A DNA stretch of 64,000 bases, taken from assembly GCA_031216915.1 (NCBI GenBank), contig CM062289.1, forward strand, positions 442,503,587 to 442,567,586, given 5' to 3'. The stretch comes from Pictodentalium vernedei. Its lineage: Eukaryota; Mollusca; Scaphopoda; Dentaliida; Dentaliidae. Shown here one piece after another: positions 1 through 10,982 of this stretch. Made by a program: the position numbers and the translations under genes. Numbering within the stretch: the first letter of the stretch is position 1; each line of letters begins with the position of its first letter. Under the pieces are notes generated by a model. That model was not told where the DNA came from. It did no database searches and saw only the letters and a program-made list of their open reading frames with translations.

Positions 1-647
1 GTGTGATGTACAACATCATCTTTAAGGTTTGAAACACAAATGATGGTATATATTAGCTGATATATTGATATATTTTTAAAAAATTAAAAAAATTGCACAA
101 GTTGGAAATGCACATTTTTGGCGCACTCAAGAGACCCACCCACACCCACGTCACGTCTTGCAAATTTTTGGTGCCCCCCACCCCCCTCCCCCCCCCCCTG
201 TTGTATCCGTAATTTTTTACACGAGGTAATCATCTATTTTCTCCCAACATATATCATCATTTAAATCACTACAACCACAACGTAAAGTTTAAATATTTAG
301 AAATTACCTATGTCTTTAATGAAATAATCACATTTTGGGTACATTTCGAGATACGAAACCACACGATGCGATGCACGAAGACTCAAAAGACTTTTGAATA
401 TCAAGGGAGGTAATTTGTTAATATCTGTTCGGCCACTGGGGACGAAATGTCGTGCGTATGAAGGGCGGCAACTGTGTTTCGAACAGCACTGACAGTGTGA
501 TGTTTGGTCACAATACAATGAATTGTTTGCAGTGGCGAAAGTTGTAACATTTTTCTGTCTGACTCAATTGTAAATGTATATTTTTATTTGCCTGTACACC
601 TTTGGATTTAACTCTCACAATTGTGAAAAGACAGTAAAAACAGATGC
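1..647. other. No gene seen; C-run
   Basis: No supported coding region. A C-rich homopolymer tract lies at about 178-199. A reading frame of 73 residues on the minus strand (297-518) has no recognisable domain and is not called. Confidence 0.5.
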
Positions 648-655
648 ATTTTCAT

Positions 656-1272
656 TAGTGTTCAACCGATGATCGGAAGCGGCCACCACAATTGGCTGAT
701 TGTAGGCAATCGGATGACAACGGCAACGGCTCCTGGAACATCGGTTCAACCGATTGTTGCCAAGCATTTTGCAATGATTCATTAATCGCATTTTATTATC
801 TTGTTCAACTGCTAATGTAAAATGATGCCAATGATACCATTCAATAAAGTTGAGAAAGAACCACAGTGTGTATGCTTAATCTCTCCAGACAGCCCTTTTA
901 CGGGATACACAAGTTAAACGACAATTGAAGCTCACAATTGAACGTACTTGCGGCAATCGGCAGTTCCTACCAGGAAAGTGAATACTGTACTCCATTCACT
1001 CAGGTCGCAGTAAAATTACCAGTCGCGCACACTTGGGCGGTAAACGTGGCTCTGTGAGAGCCACGTTTACCGCCCAAGTGTGCGCGACTGGTAATTTTAC
1101 TTCGACTCTCGTCAACAAAGAAAAATGTTTAGTTTAATGTAGTTCTTTCGAGCCTCGACTTGTCTAGTAGTGTATGGTATTACAATCGGGATCGGCATCA
1201 GAATCGGCCGATTGTGAGCTCAAATAACCGGTAATCGGTCTGCGACCATTTTTGGTAATCGGTTGAACACTA
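656..1272. mobile_element. hAT-type non-autonomous transposon, 617 bp
   Basis: The termini are inverted repeats: TAGTGTTCAACCGAT at the left and ATCGGTTGAACACTA at the right. They are flanked by a perfect 8-bp duplication ATTTTCAT (648-655 and 1273-1280). An 8-bp duplication with a TA-G start is typical of hAT elements. No transposase frame is present, so the copy depends on an enzyme encoded elsewhere. A long palindrome sits inside it (1003-1107). The intact target duplication suggests a fairly young insertion. Confidence 0.85.
1003..1107. repeat. Long near-perfect palindrome inside the hAT element
   Basis: The arms begin near GTAAAATTACCAGTCGCGC and mirror around position 1055 with a loop of only a few bases. 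The pairing is essentially perfect over about 45 bp per arm, with one mismatch further out. It may be the core of the hAT element or a separate foldback insertion. No TTAA, TA or CGTC boundary like the other families is visible. Confidence 0.75.
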
Positions 1273-1440
1273 ATTTTCATTGTAGTTAGTATTTTTGTTT
1301 TTTTGTACAGTGAGTCTCTTATAAGGGCTATCACATGATGTCGAAATTGCCAAGTTAGATATTCGTTACTTTATCGCAACGCCAGGTAAGATCACAATAC
1401 ATCGAATGTATAAATGGCTCAAACGCAACTCTTCTGCACA

Positions 1441-1511
1441 TTAACCATTTCGCTGCTGTGCAATTTGGTAATATCCTGTGCTGAACCATATATTGGAGGG
1501 AATGGGGTTAA
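1441..1511. mobile_element. TTAA micro-element, family M, copy 1 (71 bp)
   Basis: The segment begins TTAACCATTTC and ends ATGGGGTTAA, and its middle contains CAATTTGGTAATATCCTGTG. The same sequence lies in the opposite orientation at 15037-15105, again bounded by TTAA on both sides. TTAA target duplication followed by CC is typical of piggyBac-type elements. At about 70 bp it is little more than two ends. Confidence 0.7.
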
Positions 1512-1574
1512 AGTGAAAACAAATGAAAGCGCCAATAACGTTCACGTATTTGCAAATTTAAAACTGTTATTATA

Positions 1575-1910
1575 CAATACGTAGACAGTGTATTATCACT
1601 AAATCTCCCCTGGAGTAGCGATTCCACCCAAGCAATAATTGCAGATTTGTTGCAAACCATAACAAGCACAAGCAAAGTTCCAGCCAATGGACCTCCGGGT
1701 TAAACCCGGAGGTCCATTGGCTGAAACATTGTTTGTGAATTTTGTCCATATGTGCGGAATTTGAAAGTGATACTTTGTGTGATACCTCCACTCTACGGGT
1801 GATTTTGTTACAATCCATTCTCCACGTTATGTGCAGAATTTGAAAGTGATACTTTGGGTAATACCTCCGCTCTACGGGTGATTTTGTTACAATCCATTCT
1901 CCACGTACTG
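1575..1910. mobile_element. TA-flanked MITE, family G, copy 1
   Basis: Homologous to 20220-20481, with related ends (CAATACGTAGACAGTG at the left, CTCCACGTACTG at the right). A TA precedes the left end; the right flank is TT, probably a decayed TA. The central hairpin has the arm CAATGGACCTCCGGGTT. A tandem duplication of about 80 bp in the right arm (about 1748-1827 and 1828-1906) makes this copy longer than its relative. TA duplication suggests a Tc1/mariner-type source. Confidence 0.7.
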
Positions 1911-2676
1911 TTTATTGGAACAACGTTGACTGAGTTCAACAATGTTTCCAAAACTACTCCCAGCCACACTCCATAAATCTCAAAAGAAAAGACGTCGAGT
2001 CGACTTGAATTTAGTTCCTATTTAATGGACTGACCATGCAGTCCAAACTTTGCCCCGTAGGCCGTTATATAATTTTTGTTTTGTTTTGTCGCTGTGTGGC
2101 ACAGAACAAGAAAAAACAATTATATATGTTGGGACAAGTTTGGACTATTGAGTTCGTTGTAGACTCGGGTATTTCGGAATTTATAAAGACGCGAAAAATG
2201 GTTGAGATCAAATGGATAATGCCATATCGTCTGTCGCTTGCATTTCGTATAGAATGCGTTCTATTGAGTATAACAACGAACTATGATATCCATTCCCTGT
2301 ACATGTATGTGGTATCTCCGTACTGAGTACGGACTTATCGCACAGGCCGTTAACAGTTGGTTCCGTACTCAATATGGACCTGTAGTAGCGAAAGGGTTAA
2401 ACAACGGCTGATTTATTTCATAGGTTTCCAAAGAAATGTACAGAGAATGCCACATGATCAGCGCTTTTTGAATACGTTTTAATGAACAATATGGAGACAT
2501 TGAGATGAACATTTTATTAAACAAAGATGTTTTGAAAACATTAATTTATTAATTTACGATTCATAAATGCCAATGAAACAACAGAGTAAAAATATGTACA
2601 CTGCAGACAAATCACCTTTCATGCACAATTATTTCAAGGACGTTACTTCCCTTTTCTCACAAATCTTCTGTGTGAT

Positions 2677-3050
2677 TTATTTATTTATTTATTGATGTTT
2701 AAGGTCACATATTTATGCACAATGGCTAATCATGACCGTGGCAGTTTTACGGGTGGAGGAAGCCGGAGTACCCGGAGAGAACCACCGAGCAACGACGAGC
2801 AGCTACCAGCTCCCCAACATCGTAACTCCGCACTGCGGCACAAACAGGGTTAGATTGGTTGAAGACATGTTATGATGAGTACCATCGACGTGCAGTAAGC
2901 TTTAGTACACGGCGTCATCGTGCCCCCGAAGGGCAATGGAGATGAAGTGTCTTGCCCAAGGACACAACGCGGTTGCCGCACGTGGGATTCGAACCGAGGA
3001 CCTCTCGGCTTGCAGCCTGCACCTCCACCTACTGAGCCACCGCGCTCCCC
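2677..3050 (-). mobile_element. SINE, tRNA-headed
   Basis: On the minus strand the head matches tRNA control boxes: box A-like GGCTCAGTAGGTGGAGG and box B GGTTCGAATCC. The body contains CCTTGGGCAAGACACTT, and the tail ends in (TTTA)n seen on the plus strand. The copy is flanked by a perfect 11-bp duplication TTCTGTGTGAT (2666-2676 and 3051-3061), which shows LINE-type target-primed insertion. Confidence 0.9.
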
Positions 3051-3164
3051 TTCTGTGTGATATTACAAACTTAAATGAAACATCTTTTGTCAGTTTTTTG
3101 AGAGCAAAAACAATTACACGGTTTCACTAAATGGTTCGGTTCGTGATTACAAGGTAATCCTATA

Positions 3165-3349
3165 TTAACCCATTGAAAACCAGCGGTCTTTTTTCCGGCC
3201 AGGAACATGATACCCCATAACGTCATTATTCAGCCCCGAGGCTGAACGTTGAAAACATTGATATGTCTACCCCAAATAATGAATATGGACTCTCCCAAGT
3301 TCTTCCACTGAACTGGCATGGAAGATACCACTAGAGTTCACAGGTTTAA
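3165..3349 (-). mobile_element. TTAA palindromic MITE, family D, copy 1
   Basis: Bounded by TTAA at both ends. The sequence matches the reverse of the family seen at 28188-28426 and 39805-40042, including GGCCAGGAACATGATA and GTCTACCCCAAATAATGAAT. The central palindrome arm is partly lost, so this copy is shorter than the others (about 238 bp). Confidence 0.7.
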
Positions 3350-3379
3350 GATTGCCAAACAAACTTAGCCACCCGAGAA

Positions 3380-4440
3380 AAGGAAATCTCCTTTCAAATG
3401 CAAAGTATTAAAGTCTTGGAGAATGAAAATGGCAATAGGCGTTATGAAAATGAACAGGTAAATGCAGCATGTGAGTCCTACAGAGCCCAGGTAATAAAAC
3501 TGAAACACGATAATGACATGCTGAAATTATCAACAACCTCTTGCACAACAATTACCAAAGAAAATAAATGCGAAATTCAACCCAACCAAGATTCCCCTTT
3601 TGACAGTTCACATCCCAAATTACCAGTACCCTCTGCAACTCAATATGCAGAAAGTTCGCATTCCTCATATACATGTACCTGAACCATTCAGACCGACTTA
3701 CTCATCCTTGGCAGCTCTCAGTTGAAATATCGTTCCCTGAGTTCCAATGTGTTCTATGTGCCAGTAGGCACATAGAACACATTGGAACTCAGGGGACGAT
3801 ATGCTGACACCAACAAGTTGGCAAGTTGGCGAATAACTTTTCATGTGAACAATATACAACCTACACTACTGACGATGTGAGAAATCGTATTTCGGAGACA
3901 AGCAATGCTCCAAAATGTGTGGCTATATACGTACTTTCTAATGACATAAAAAGAATCCCATGAAACTTGTGCCGACAATCTAATAAAAGGTGATAGAAGA
4001 TCCTACAACACAATGGCCAAATACCAAATTCATAATCTCGCAACCAGCTATGTTGTCAAATAAGAAAATTAAACTTGAAGATGGGTAACTTAAGAGTAGA
4101 AGCCAAATGTGATAATCTGAATAACGTGGAGATTCTGTTCAACAAAGGATGGAAAAACAGGCGAGAACGTTTAGATGACGATCTGTAACACCTTAATTTT
4201 AATGGTTCTCGAATAATTACAGGTGGAATCAGGTTCCTCGCCCTTAATATGATGAACCTACAACCGAGCAACAGAGAGCAGAATCAAAATCTAAGACACA
4301 AAGACAATTTCTGCTAGACTGTGGCAACAACAGAAGAAATTGCAAAGGGAATTCATTTAAATCAAATAATGGGTCTAGTCCAAAACCTCTTCATTGTCAT
4401 CATGGGTTTCATAATTCAAATACACACTTTCTATTAATTA
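3380..4440 (+). pseudogene. LINE ORF1-like remnant (possible esterase-type ORF1)
   Basis: An open stretch from 3398 to 3682 encodes a charged, coiled-coil-like N-terminal part (ENENGNRRYENEQVNAACES), followed by a Ser/Pro-rich linker. Downstream, in shifted frames, come LLILGSSQLKYRS, ADTNKLASW and, near 4190, LHLNFEG-like residues. This order resembles the SGNH-esterase ORF1 of CR1/L2-type LINEs. The frame is broken by stops, by at least one frameshift and by the 68-bp hairpin at 3731-3798. It probably belongs to the same LINE as the endonuclease remnant at 5590-6855. The family assignment is an inference from short motifs. Confidence 0.45.
3731..3798. mobile_element. 68-bp stem-loop element, family E, copy 1
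   Basis: Two 32-bp arms surround the loop AGTA. The ends are CGTTCCC and GGGGACG, and both flanks are ATAT (3727-3730, 3799-3802), a perfect 4-bp duplication. It interrupts the LINE ORF1-like remnant. Confidence 0.85.
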
Positions 4441-4630
4441 CACGCCTGTTCTATGAAATCCTTACCTACAGCAACACTAAACAATGCGTAACATGAAAAT
4501 CTGTTCCGCACATATGTGCGGAACGGAAATCGTTGACGGACTTTTTTTAAATTGAAGTGAAATTTCACTGGGATTTTCTACAAATCGTGCAACGCAATTA
4601 CAATTTGAATCGCTAGCGATAGCTAAAAAA

Positions 4631-4698
4631 CGTCTCCTGAGTTCCAATGTGTTCTATGTGCCAGTAGGCACATAGAACACCTTGGAACCCAGGAGACG
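4631..4698. mobile_element. 68-bp stem-loop element, family E, copy 2
   Basis: Same length, loop (AGTA) and arms as the copy at 3731. Pair 5/64 is T-A here instead of the usual C-G, so both arms changed together. The flanks are AAAA and AATT, a decayed or absent 4-bp duplication. Confidence 0.85.
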
Positions 4699-4759
4699 AA
4701 TTAATAACACGGGTTTCCCTCGCAAATTTGGTTAGCTATAAAATGTATTATTGTTGATA

Positions 4760-4985
4760 GTTGTTAAATCAATTGCTGAGTGTCCTTCTAATAATTGTTT
4801 TCACAGACGTGAAGGCATGCAATAAAAACAGAACGACACACGCGTGTAAGTGGGTTAATCGACATGGCACGAGTGCCAGCGCAGAAGGATAAAAGGAGAG
4901 GCCACAGGCCTCGAGTGGGTTATCAATTAACCCATGCACACGCGTGTGTCGTTCTGTGTTTATAAGGGTTCCGGAAGCCACATTG
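4760..4985. repeat. Inverted-repeat element, family L, copy 1
   Basis: Two arms containing ACAGAACGACACACGCGTGT and its reverse face each other around a GC-richer centre (AGAGGCCACAGGCCTC). An inverted relative lies at about 46430-46612 and shares TTGCTGAGTGTCCTTCTAAT and the ACACGCGTGT block. Boundaries are uncertain. Confidence 0.6.
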
Positions 4986-5055
4986 GTGACCATTTAGCTC
5001 ATATATCTAGTTGACTCTGAAGTCAATTTTACTAAGTAATTTAATATCACTAATT

Positions 5056-5457
5056 GGGGGCGCGGTGGCGTTGTGGTAACCGGTTCTCGTCAGATCACCG
5101 AAGTTAAGCAACGTCGAGCCCAGTTACTCCTCGGATGGGTGAACGTCGGAGCGATCGATTCGGACTCACGCGTTGTGTCCTTGGGCAAGGCACTTAACCC
5201 CGATTGTCCACATGGGGGCACGATGACGCCGTGTACTAAGGCGTATTGCACGTCGATGGTGCGCATGTCTTCAACCAATCTAACCCTGCATGTGCTGCAG
5301 TGCAGAGTTACGATGTTGGGGAGCTTGCAGCTGCTCGTCGTTGCTCGGTGGTTCACTCCGGGTACTCCGGCTTCCTCCACCCGCAAAACTGTCACGGTTA
5401 TGATTAGCCATTGTGCATAAGTATGTGACCTTAAACACCAATAAATAAAAAAATAAT
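5056..5457 (+). mobile_element. SINE, 5S rRNA-headed
   Basis: The head (5073-5160) is derived from 5S rRNA: CGTCAGATCACCGAAGTTAA followed by GTCGAGCC and then GGATGGGTGAACG, matching the 5S internal promoter (box A and box C). The body has CCTTGGGCAAGGCACTTAA and the tail ends in (AATAA). A perfect 13-bp duplication AATATCACTAATT flanks it (5043-5055, 5458-5470). This is a Pol III retroposon, not a 5S gene. Confidence 0.92.
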
Positions 5458-5589
5458 AATATCACTAATTATCTAACTGCAAAATATCACTAATTATCAA
5501 GCAGCACAATAACTCATCTGGAAATTACTTGAACTAATTATATAACATGTATAGCATAACTTAAGCATTGGCGCCTGAATATACATGGT

Positions 5590-6855
5590 ATGATAGAAAG
5601 TGTCGGTGGTGATCAGACTTCGCAAACGACCCATCAAGATGTGTTGGATGTAATCCACAGCCATGACATAATTACTTTGATTGAAACTTATTTAACAACT
5701 AACTCAGCAAGTTCAGTTAGTTGCAATGGCAAAACATGCCGTCATATATTCAGACCCAAGCGGCCCCAAAATGGGCGAAACCCAGACGGTCTATCATTCT
5801 TTATCCGTAACACGATACCTCCCTAATACACGCTACAATTTCCAATGCAGTAAAATTAGCAGAATACTTTTTCACACAGAGAAAGACATATAAGGATCTA
5901 CATATATATTATTCTGAACTGGATATTATTTCATTGATTGAGAATGATTTAGCTAAATTGTCACTGAAAGGCCATTGCATGCTAATGGGCGACCTCAACT
6001 GGTATACTGCAAATCTGACAGATACAAACTTAGAAAATAGGGATCTGCGAATCACAAATTTCTTTTCGAATCGAATCTCAAATCGAATCGTGTCTCTGAT
6101 ATCGACATCGAATCGAATCCCGAATCGAATCTTAAAAGACAAGTTATTTCATATTGCATCCAACGGAAGTTCCGGAACACTGTGATGACCCTTACGCGAC
6201 AGAGTGAACACCTTAAACACCAATAACTAAATATTCTCTGAAGCACCGTGGCTGAAACAGCTAGTCCTATTGTCCATAGTATTAGTTTTTGAAGGCCTAA
6301 CTTGTTACTATTCACGTTCTTAAGAACGTGAATAGTAACAAGTTAAGCCTTCAAAAACCAAAACTATGGATAAAGTTCTGGGCCAAATTCACACCTTACC
6401 TAACAATTAAACATTGTCAATTACTCAAATAAATAGGAATTGAGCCCACATGAATGAATTTTCTAATGACAGTTTTATCCTATTTTTGTTGGAAATGTAA
6501 CACATTGAAGTTAGTAAGAGAGATTCGAAAAAAATCGAATCCTGAGACTGATTCGGGATCGATCTCGAAGCATACGTATGGTATCGATATCGAATCGAAT
6601 CTCGAATATTCGCAGGACCCTAATCTAGAGGATGATAAAGATTTCAATTGTGTTGACCTTTCAAATGATCATTCAAATGAAAATTATGTGTTTAGAATTA
6701 ATTTAGACCTACATGCTCCAAACTCAAGAGGTCAAACAATAAGAGAATTATGTATTTCCGGTAAGTTAAGAATACACAATGGAAAAAAACTTGGTAAGCC
6801 GGCATGCTATGAGGTTAATGCAACAATGCCATTTGTTGCTGATTATTGCATCGCA
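5590..6855 (+). pseudogene. LINE ORF2 endonuclease-domain remnant
   Basis: The first part encodes DVLDVIHSHDIITLIETYL and DGLSFFIRNTIP, typical of the start of an APE-type endonuclease. In a shifted frame MLMGDLNWYTANLTDT corresponds to the GDLN motif. After the 585-bp insertion at 6038-6622 the domain resumes with GQTIRELCISGKLRIHNGKK and ends ATMPFVADYCIADI, matching the C-terminal part of the endonuclease. Stops and frameshifts mark it as dead. It stops abruptly at the repeat beginning at 6856, and no reverse transcriptase follows. Confidence 0.75.
6038..6622. mobile_element. hAT-like MITE, family Q, copy 1 (585 bp)
   Basis: The ends are TAGGGATCTGCGAATC and GATTCGCAGGACCCTA-like inverted repeats, followed inward by tandem CGAATCGAATC and ATCGATATC motifs. 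The centre is a palindrome around 6322 (arm AACTTGTTACTATTCACGTT). The host LINE sequence is duplicated at the junctions (ACTTAGAA and ATCTAGAG), compatible with a decayed 8-bp hAT duplication. A longer relative lies at 16020-17186. Confidence 0.7.
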
Positions 6856-7142
6856 GATATAGAGGATATGGAATGAGTGTTTCGGACGAGTTTCATAAAT
6901 ATTATATGAGAAAAACACTCATTTCATATTCTATTTATCATATGACACACACACGCACAAATTAGCCACTTAGTATGACTTTTTAACCCATCACCTAACT
7001 TGAGTTGCAGACGGAACTTGGAAAAAACATCCTCGTATAACTAAAAACTTTCATTTTTTGCTTCCAAAACATAGGTTATGACCCCTCATTGGAACGAACG
7101 CGAGACGCTAGTTCCAATGAGGGGTCATAACCTATGTTTTGT
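6856..7142 (+). repeat. Fragment of composite repeat N with half of a family C MITE
   Basis: It starts ATATAGAGGATATGGAATGA, like the repeat at 41985. It then carries CACACACACGCACAAATTAG and, from TTAA at 6983, the family C arm up to the central palindrome (to about 7142). The GAGCCTCTGGCGAG hairpin present in the 14-kb and 42-kb copies is missing here. Confidence 0.7.
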
Positions 7143-7143
7143 A

Positions 7144-7606
7144 ACACTACTTACTACAAATGTAGAGTAGGAAAGAACTGTCAGATTATAAGGTCAATTG
7201 AAACGGTGCCTACTGCAAATCGAAGGTCGAAAATTAGAGCCAGATCACGAGATAAATTGAAGCGCTACCTACTATAAATGGAAGATCGGCAATAAGAGAC
7301 AGTTCACGAGATAAATGAAGCAATACTTTCCACAAATGGAAGGCCAGTGAGAAGAGACAGTCGTGAGAGAATGAAGCACTTCCCTATTACAAACGGAAGG
7401 TCTAAAATAAAAGCCAGATCACGAGATAAATGAAGCACTACTTGATACAAATGGAAGGCCAATAAGGGGAGTCAGATCATAAGATAAATGAAGCACGACC
7501 TACTACAAATTGAAAGCAGAAGGAAGAGTCAGATCATGGAATAAACTGCAAACGGAAGGTCGGCGGAAGTTAGAGTCAGATCACGAGATAAATTCAAGCG
7601 GTACAG
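7144..7606 (+). repeat. Minisatellite, unit about 59 bp, about 8 diverged copies
   Basis: Each unit contains CTACTACAAATGGAAGGTC, then AGAGTCAGATCACGAGATAA and a GAAGC join. Units differ from one another by 10-25 percent by eye, with small indels. A single orphan unit occurs at about 9972-10020. Confidence 0.8.
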
Positions 7607-7787
7607 AAAAGCGAAGTTACAAGGATTCCGGAAATGGGTCTTCTTTCACCGATATTCGTTATATCCATATAACGACATAAAATCTCGATATCTAAATTAT
7701 GTGAAAAGACATGACACAAACTTCAGTTACATTGAATGTTACACATATGAACAACATAATCAAATATTTACACGTTTTCCATCATGT

Positions 7788-7982
7788 TTAACCCTTTACC
7801 CAACGTAACGGTCAAAAACGGCCAGCGCTATTCACAAAAATCTCCAATTAATTTTCATTATTGTTTCATTTTTTTGTCTCAAAAACATAGGTTATGACCC
7901 CTCTTTGGAACGAGCTCTCCGAGCTCGTCCCAAAGAGGGGTCATAACCTATTGTTTTGAGACAAAAAATGAAAAAAAAACAT
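7788..7982 (+). mobile_element. TTAA palindromic MITE, family B, copy 1 (right end lost)
   Basis: It starts TTAACCCTTTACCCAACG, contains CCAGCGCTATTCAC and reaches the central palindrome (CTTTGG on the left arm, CCAAAG on the right). The sequence stops matching soon after the right palindrome arm. Confidence 0.75.
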
Positions 7983-8072
7983 ATTGGGATTAGCAAAATG
8001 TTATAAGGTTTTGACTGAATATGAAATGTGAGCTGAACAAACGTTGGCTTTTGAATGTGGCTTCTAGCACTC

Positions 8073-8465
8073 AATATTTATTTATTTATTTATTTATTTA
8101 TATTTATTGGTGTTTAAGGTCACATACTTATTCACAGTGGCTAATCGTGACCGTGACAGTTTTACAGGTGGAGGAAGCCGGAGTACCCGGAGAGAACCAC
8201 TCAGCAACGACGAGCAGCTGTCAGCTCTCCAACATCGTAACTCTGAACTCTGCACCGCAGCACAGGCAGGGTTAGATTGGTTGAAGACATGCGCACCATC
8301 GACGTGCAGTACGCCTCAGTACACAGCGTCATCGTGCCCCCATGTAGGCAATCGGGGTGAAGTGTCTTGCCCAAGGACACAACTCGGTTGCCGCAGGTGG
8401 GATTCGAACTGAGGACCTCTCGGCTTGCAGACTGCACCTCTACCAACTGAGCCACCGCGCCCCCA
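8073..8465 (-). mobile_element. SINE, tRNA-headed
   Basis: Box A-like GGCTCAGTTGGTAGAGG and box B-like GTTCGAATCC are on the minus strand. The body block CCTTGGGCAAGACACTT and a TTTA-repeat tail are present. The duplication CTTCTAGCACTC (12 bp) lies at 8061-8072 and 8466-8477. Confidence 0.92.
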
Positions 8466-8477
8466 CTTCTAGCACTC

Positions 8478-10024
8478 GACCAGTTAAACCTATTTAAAAA
8501 TAAGAAAATGGCGTTTTCTCCATCTTTTGATGTTCTATAACTTTTTTGTTTGTTTATTATATCAACAGTATACGCATTGTGATATATAATACAGACACTG
8601 TCCATTCCATTAATATAATAGTCTAGGTGGTGACATTTGCTAATTTTTTTCCTGCGAAGAATAAAAACTTGCAAATTACTGTAAAAACACATTTGCTAAA
8701 CAAGAGCCAAAGTGGACGGTTACTTTGTGTTTCTAATTAGCTTGTCATAAAAATCGAAGTTTCCTTTTCTTACTTTTACTAAACGAAAACAACATTTTGT
8801 TTTCGCTTATTAAGAGTAACAAAAGGAAACTTCCATTTATTTTCTGCCGATGTCATGGTTGTTTTCTCAACAATTGCATGCTCGTTAATTGGACCTTCCT
8901 CGCATGTCTTTAACGAAAGTCGATTTTCATGACGAGATAAGTCAGGAATGTTTACGGCATTTTTTATTGAGTTAAAATTTCTAAACATTGATTAATTGAT
9001 TTTGTTTTAAACAGCGCATAGTTAATGAATTTATAACCATACTTTTGTTACAGTTCTTAACCCAGCACGAGAGGAAATGATGCGGGGATTGGCAGAAGAA
9101 CAAAAAGTGTCTCACACTTCATTTAGCCTTTTGTACCGCTGCAATTGCAGGCATTGGTCCTAAAAAAAGTTAAGAATCTGTTTCTCTGGTACTCCCGCAT
9201 GGTCATTTTAGCTGCCGCGTGATCTCTTTTTATAACCAATGCAAATTTAGAAAAATAGAAATGGTTTATGTCTGACATTTTATCCAAGTTAATAAAATTG
9301 ACAAATTTGTCCATTGAATGCAAAAAGGCTTTGCAATGATTTAGAATTGCGAAGCCTTCTTGTGCTCAAGGGACGAAATACACCACCACCCATGCTATTC
9401 TGTAGATTATGAGGCCTAAAACATAAAACAAACCAAGAATATGAACTTTTGATTGCAAAGAAATAATTATAAAAATAAAAAATAAAATAAAAAACCGCCC
9501 GCCCACACGCAATTTTACCAATAATGGCCTGAGAAACACAAGATCTACTTTGTGGGGCCTTAGTTTGTGAATGTGAAACTAACTAATTTATGAAAATAAC
9601 GAGCACTTTTAATAAATTGCACAAGGACATAACGTATCTCCTGTCATTATTTAAGCTTCTTATTATTTCTTATTTTTAATTACTTTGTGATTCCTCGGAA
9701 CACACAGTAAGCATTTGAGTTAAGTGCAAAAATCAATTCAGTAGATGACAGAATAGCCAAATGTAAACAAAGTTCGTATTATATGATGCACAATTTTACA
9801 CAGCTGGAGCTTAAAACCAATATTCGTTATAGCCGACAATTCACTACAAGCGACCTCTCTTTTGCGTAGAAATTAAACATGGTTTAAACGGGCGTTGGAC
9901 GGGGACTGTAAAAAAAGTCACTATAGCCGATTATTCGTTTATCCGATTTCGAAATAAGTGAGTTTTACTGTTCTTACTATAAATGGAAGGTCGGAAAGAT
10001 ATAAACTGAAACGCTACCTATTTA
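8478..10024. other. No gene seen; AT-rich spacer
   Basis: No supported coding exon. At 9810-9975 there are segments with TATAGCCGATTATTCG and GTGAGTTTTACTGTT that resemble a decayed Tc1/pogo-type end. An orphan unit of the 59-bp minisatellite lies at 9972-10020. Confidence 0.4.
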
Positions 10025-10370
10025 TATATTGGGGTTCAATGATACTTTCAACAGACAGGGTTACTTCGTGTCGGACAATTTTATGGGTGTAGGAAGCCGG
10101 AATAAACGGAGAGAACCACCGATGAACAGCGAGTAACTGTCAGAGTCCCCACCGGACTAACTCCACACAAGCAGTGTTCTTGTTGGTTGAAGACAAGTGC
10201 ATCATCGACGCGCAGTACGACTTAGTATACAGCGCCACCGTGCTCCCACGTGGGCATTCGGTTTTAAGTAATTTGCCCACGGACACATCGCAATTACCCC
10301 TGGCGGGGATCGAAAAGTGGACCTTTCGGTTTGAAGTCCAATGTCATAACCACTGCGCCCCTGAAACACT
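10025..10370 (-). mobile_element. SINE, tRNA-headed, diverged
   Basis: The minus strand shows the head with GACTTCAAACCGAAAGGTCC and GATCCCCGCCAGG, the body with TTGGTTGAAGACAAGTGC seen on the plus strand, and the tail. It is older than the other copies judging by substitutions in the conserved body (GGGCAAATTACTT). Confidence 0.75.
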
Positions 10371-10630
10371 CCCCGTACCTGTGTTGTACATGCATACGAG
10401 TTCACTGATAGTGTAATTGTACAGCCTTGAGCCCAATAATTTAGAAGTATTACTAATCCTGCCTTCCGTTTTGTTATTACTTGTGTCGTCTGTAAGACTA
10501 CTGTCAAAATGTTCCTTTCCATATCACTTATGGTTACAGTGTTTAAACCTTTCCTTTGGACCCGAACGGTCGCTTTACCAGTCCAGGGTTGTTGTACGAC
10601 TTGAATTCATAAATAAAATATTTACTCAGT

Positions 10631-10977
10631 GAATTGGGAGCAACGTGGCTCAGTGGTTACGGCACATAACTTCAAACCGAAAGGTCCACGGCTCGATCCC
10701 CACCAGGGGTAACTGCGTTGTGTCGTTTGACAGGGCACACAATCCCGATTACCCATGTGGGGGCACGGTGTAGCGGCGTAAGGTGTAATGCACGTCGACG
10801 GTGTCCTTGTCTTCAACCAATGCTAACTCTGCTTGTACGGAATTAGCACGTTGGGGAGTCTGACAGTTGCTCGCCGTTGCTCGGCGGTTCCCTCTGGGTA
10901 TCCAGGCTTCCTTCACCAGTAAAACTGTCCGACACTAGGTGACTATGGCTGTCGAAAATGTCGAATAAATAAATTGT
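10631..10977 (+). mobile_element. SINE, tRNA-headed, second head type
   Basis: The head GTGGCTCAGTGGTTACGGC and the box B-like GGCTCGATCCCC belong to a tRNA-derived promoter different in detail from the copies at 2677 and 8073. The body and the tail (GAATAAATAAATTG) are the shared ones. A short possible duplication AATTG flanks it. Confidence 0.8.
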
Positions 10978-10982
10978 AGACC

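Noticed and set aside
2990-3048. tRNA gene on the minus strand
   Set aside because: It has box A and box B-like motifs but is joined to a SINE body and tail and flanked by target duplications. The same applies at 8400-8465, 36855-36923 and 10631-10720.
5073-5160. 5S rRNA gene
   Set aside because: Only the promoter part resembles 5S rRNA and it runs directly into the SINE body; likewise at 19450-19535 and 40310-40385.
6205-6235. Extra SINE tail inside the hAT-like Q element (CCTTAAACACCAATAACTAA)
   Set aside because: The match is about 17 bases with no body next to it; could be chance.
7144-7606. CRISPR-like array
   Set aside because: Units are about 59 bp, contiguous and diverged with no spacers, in a eukaryotic window; a minisatellite.
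8201-8692. 163-residue minus-strand frame
   Set aside because: Mostly antisense reading of a SINE.
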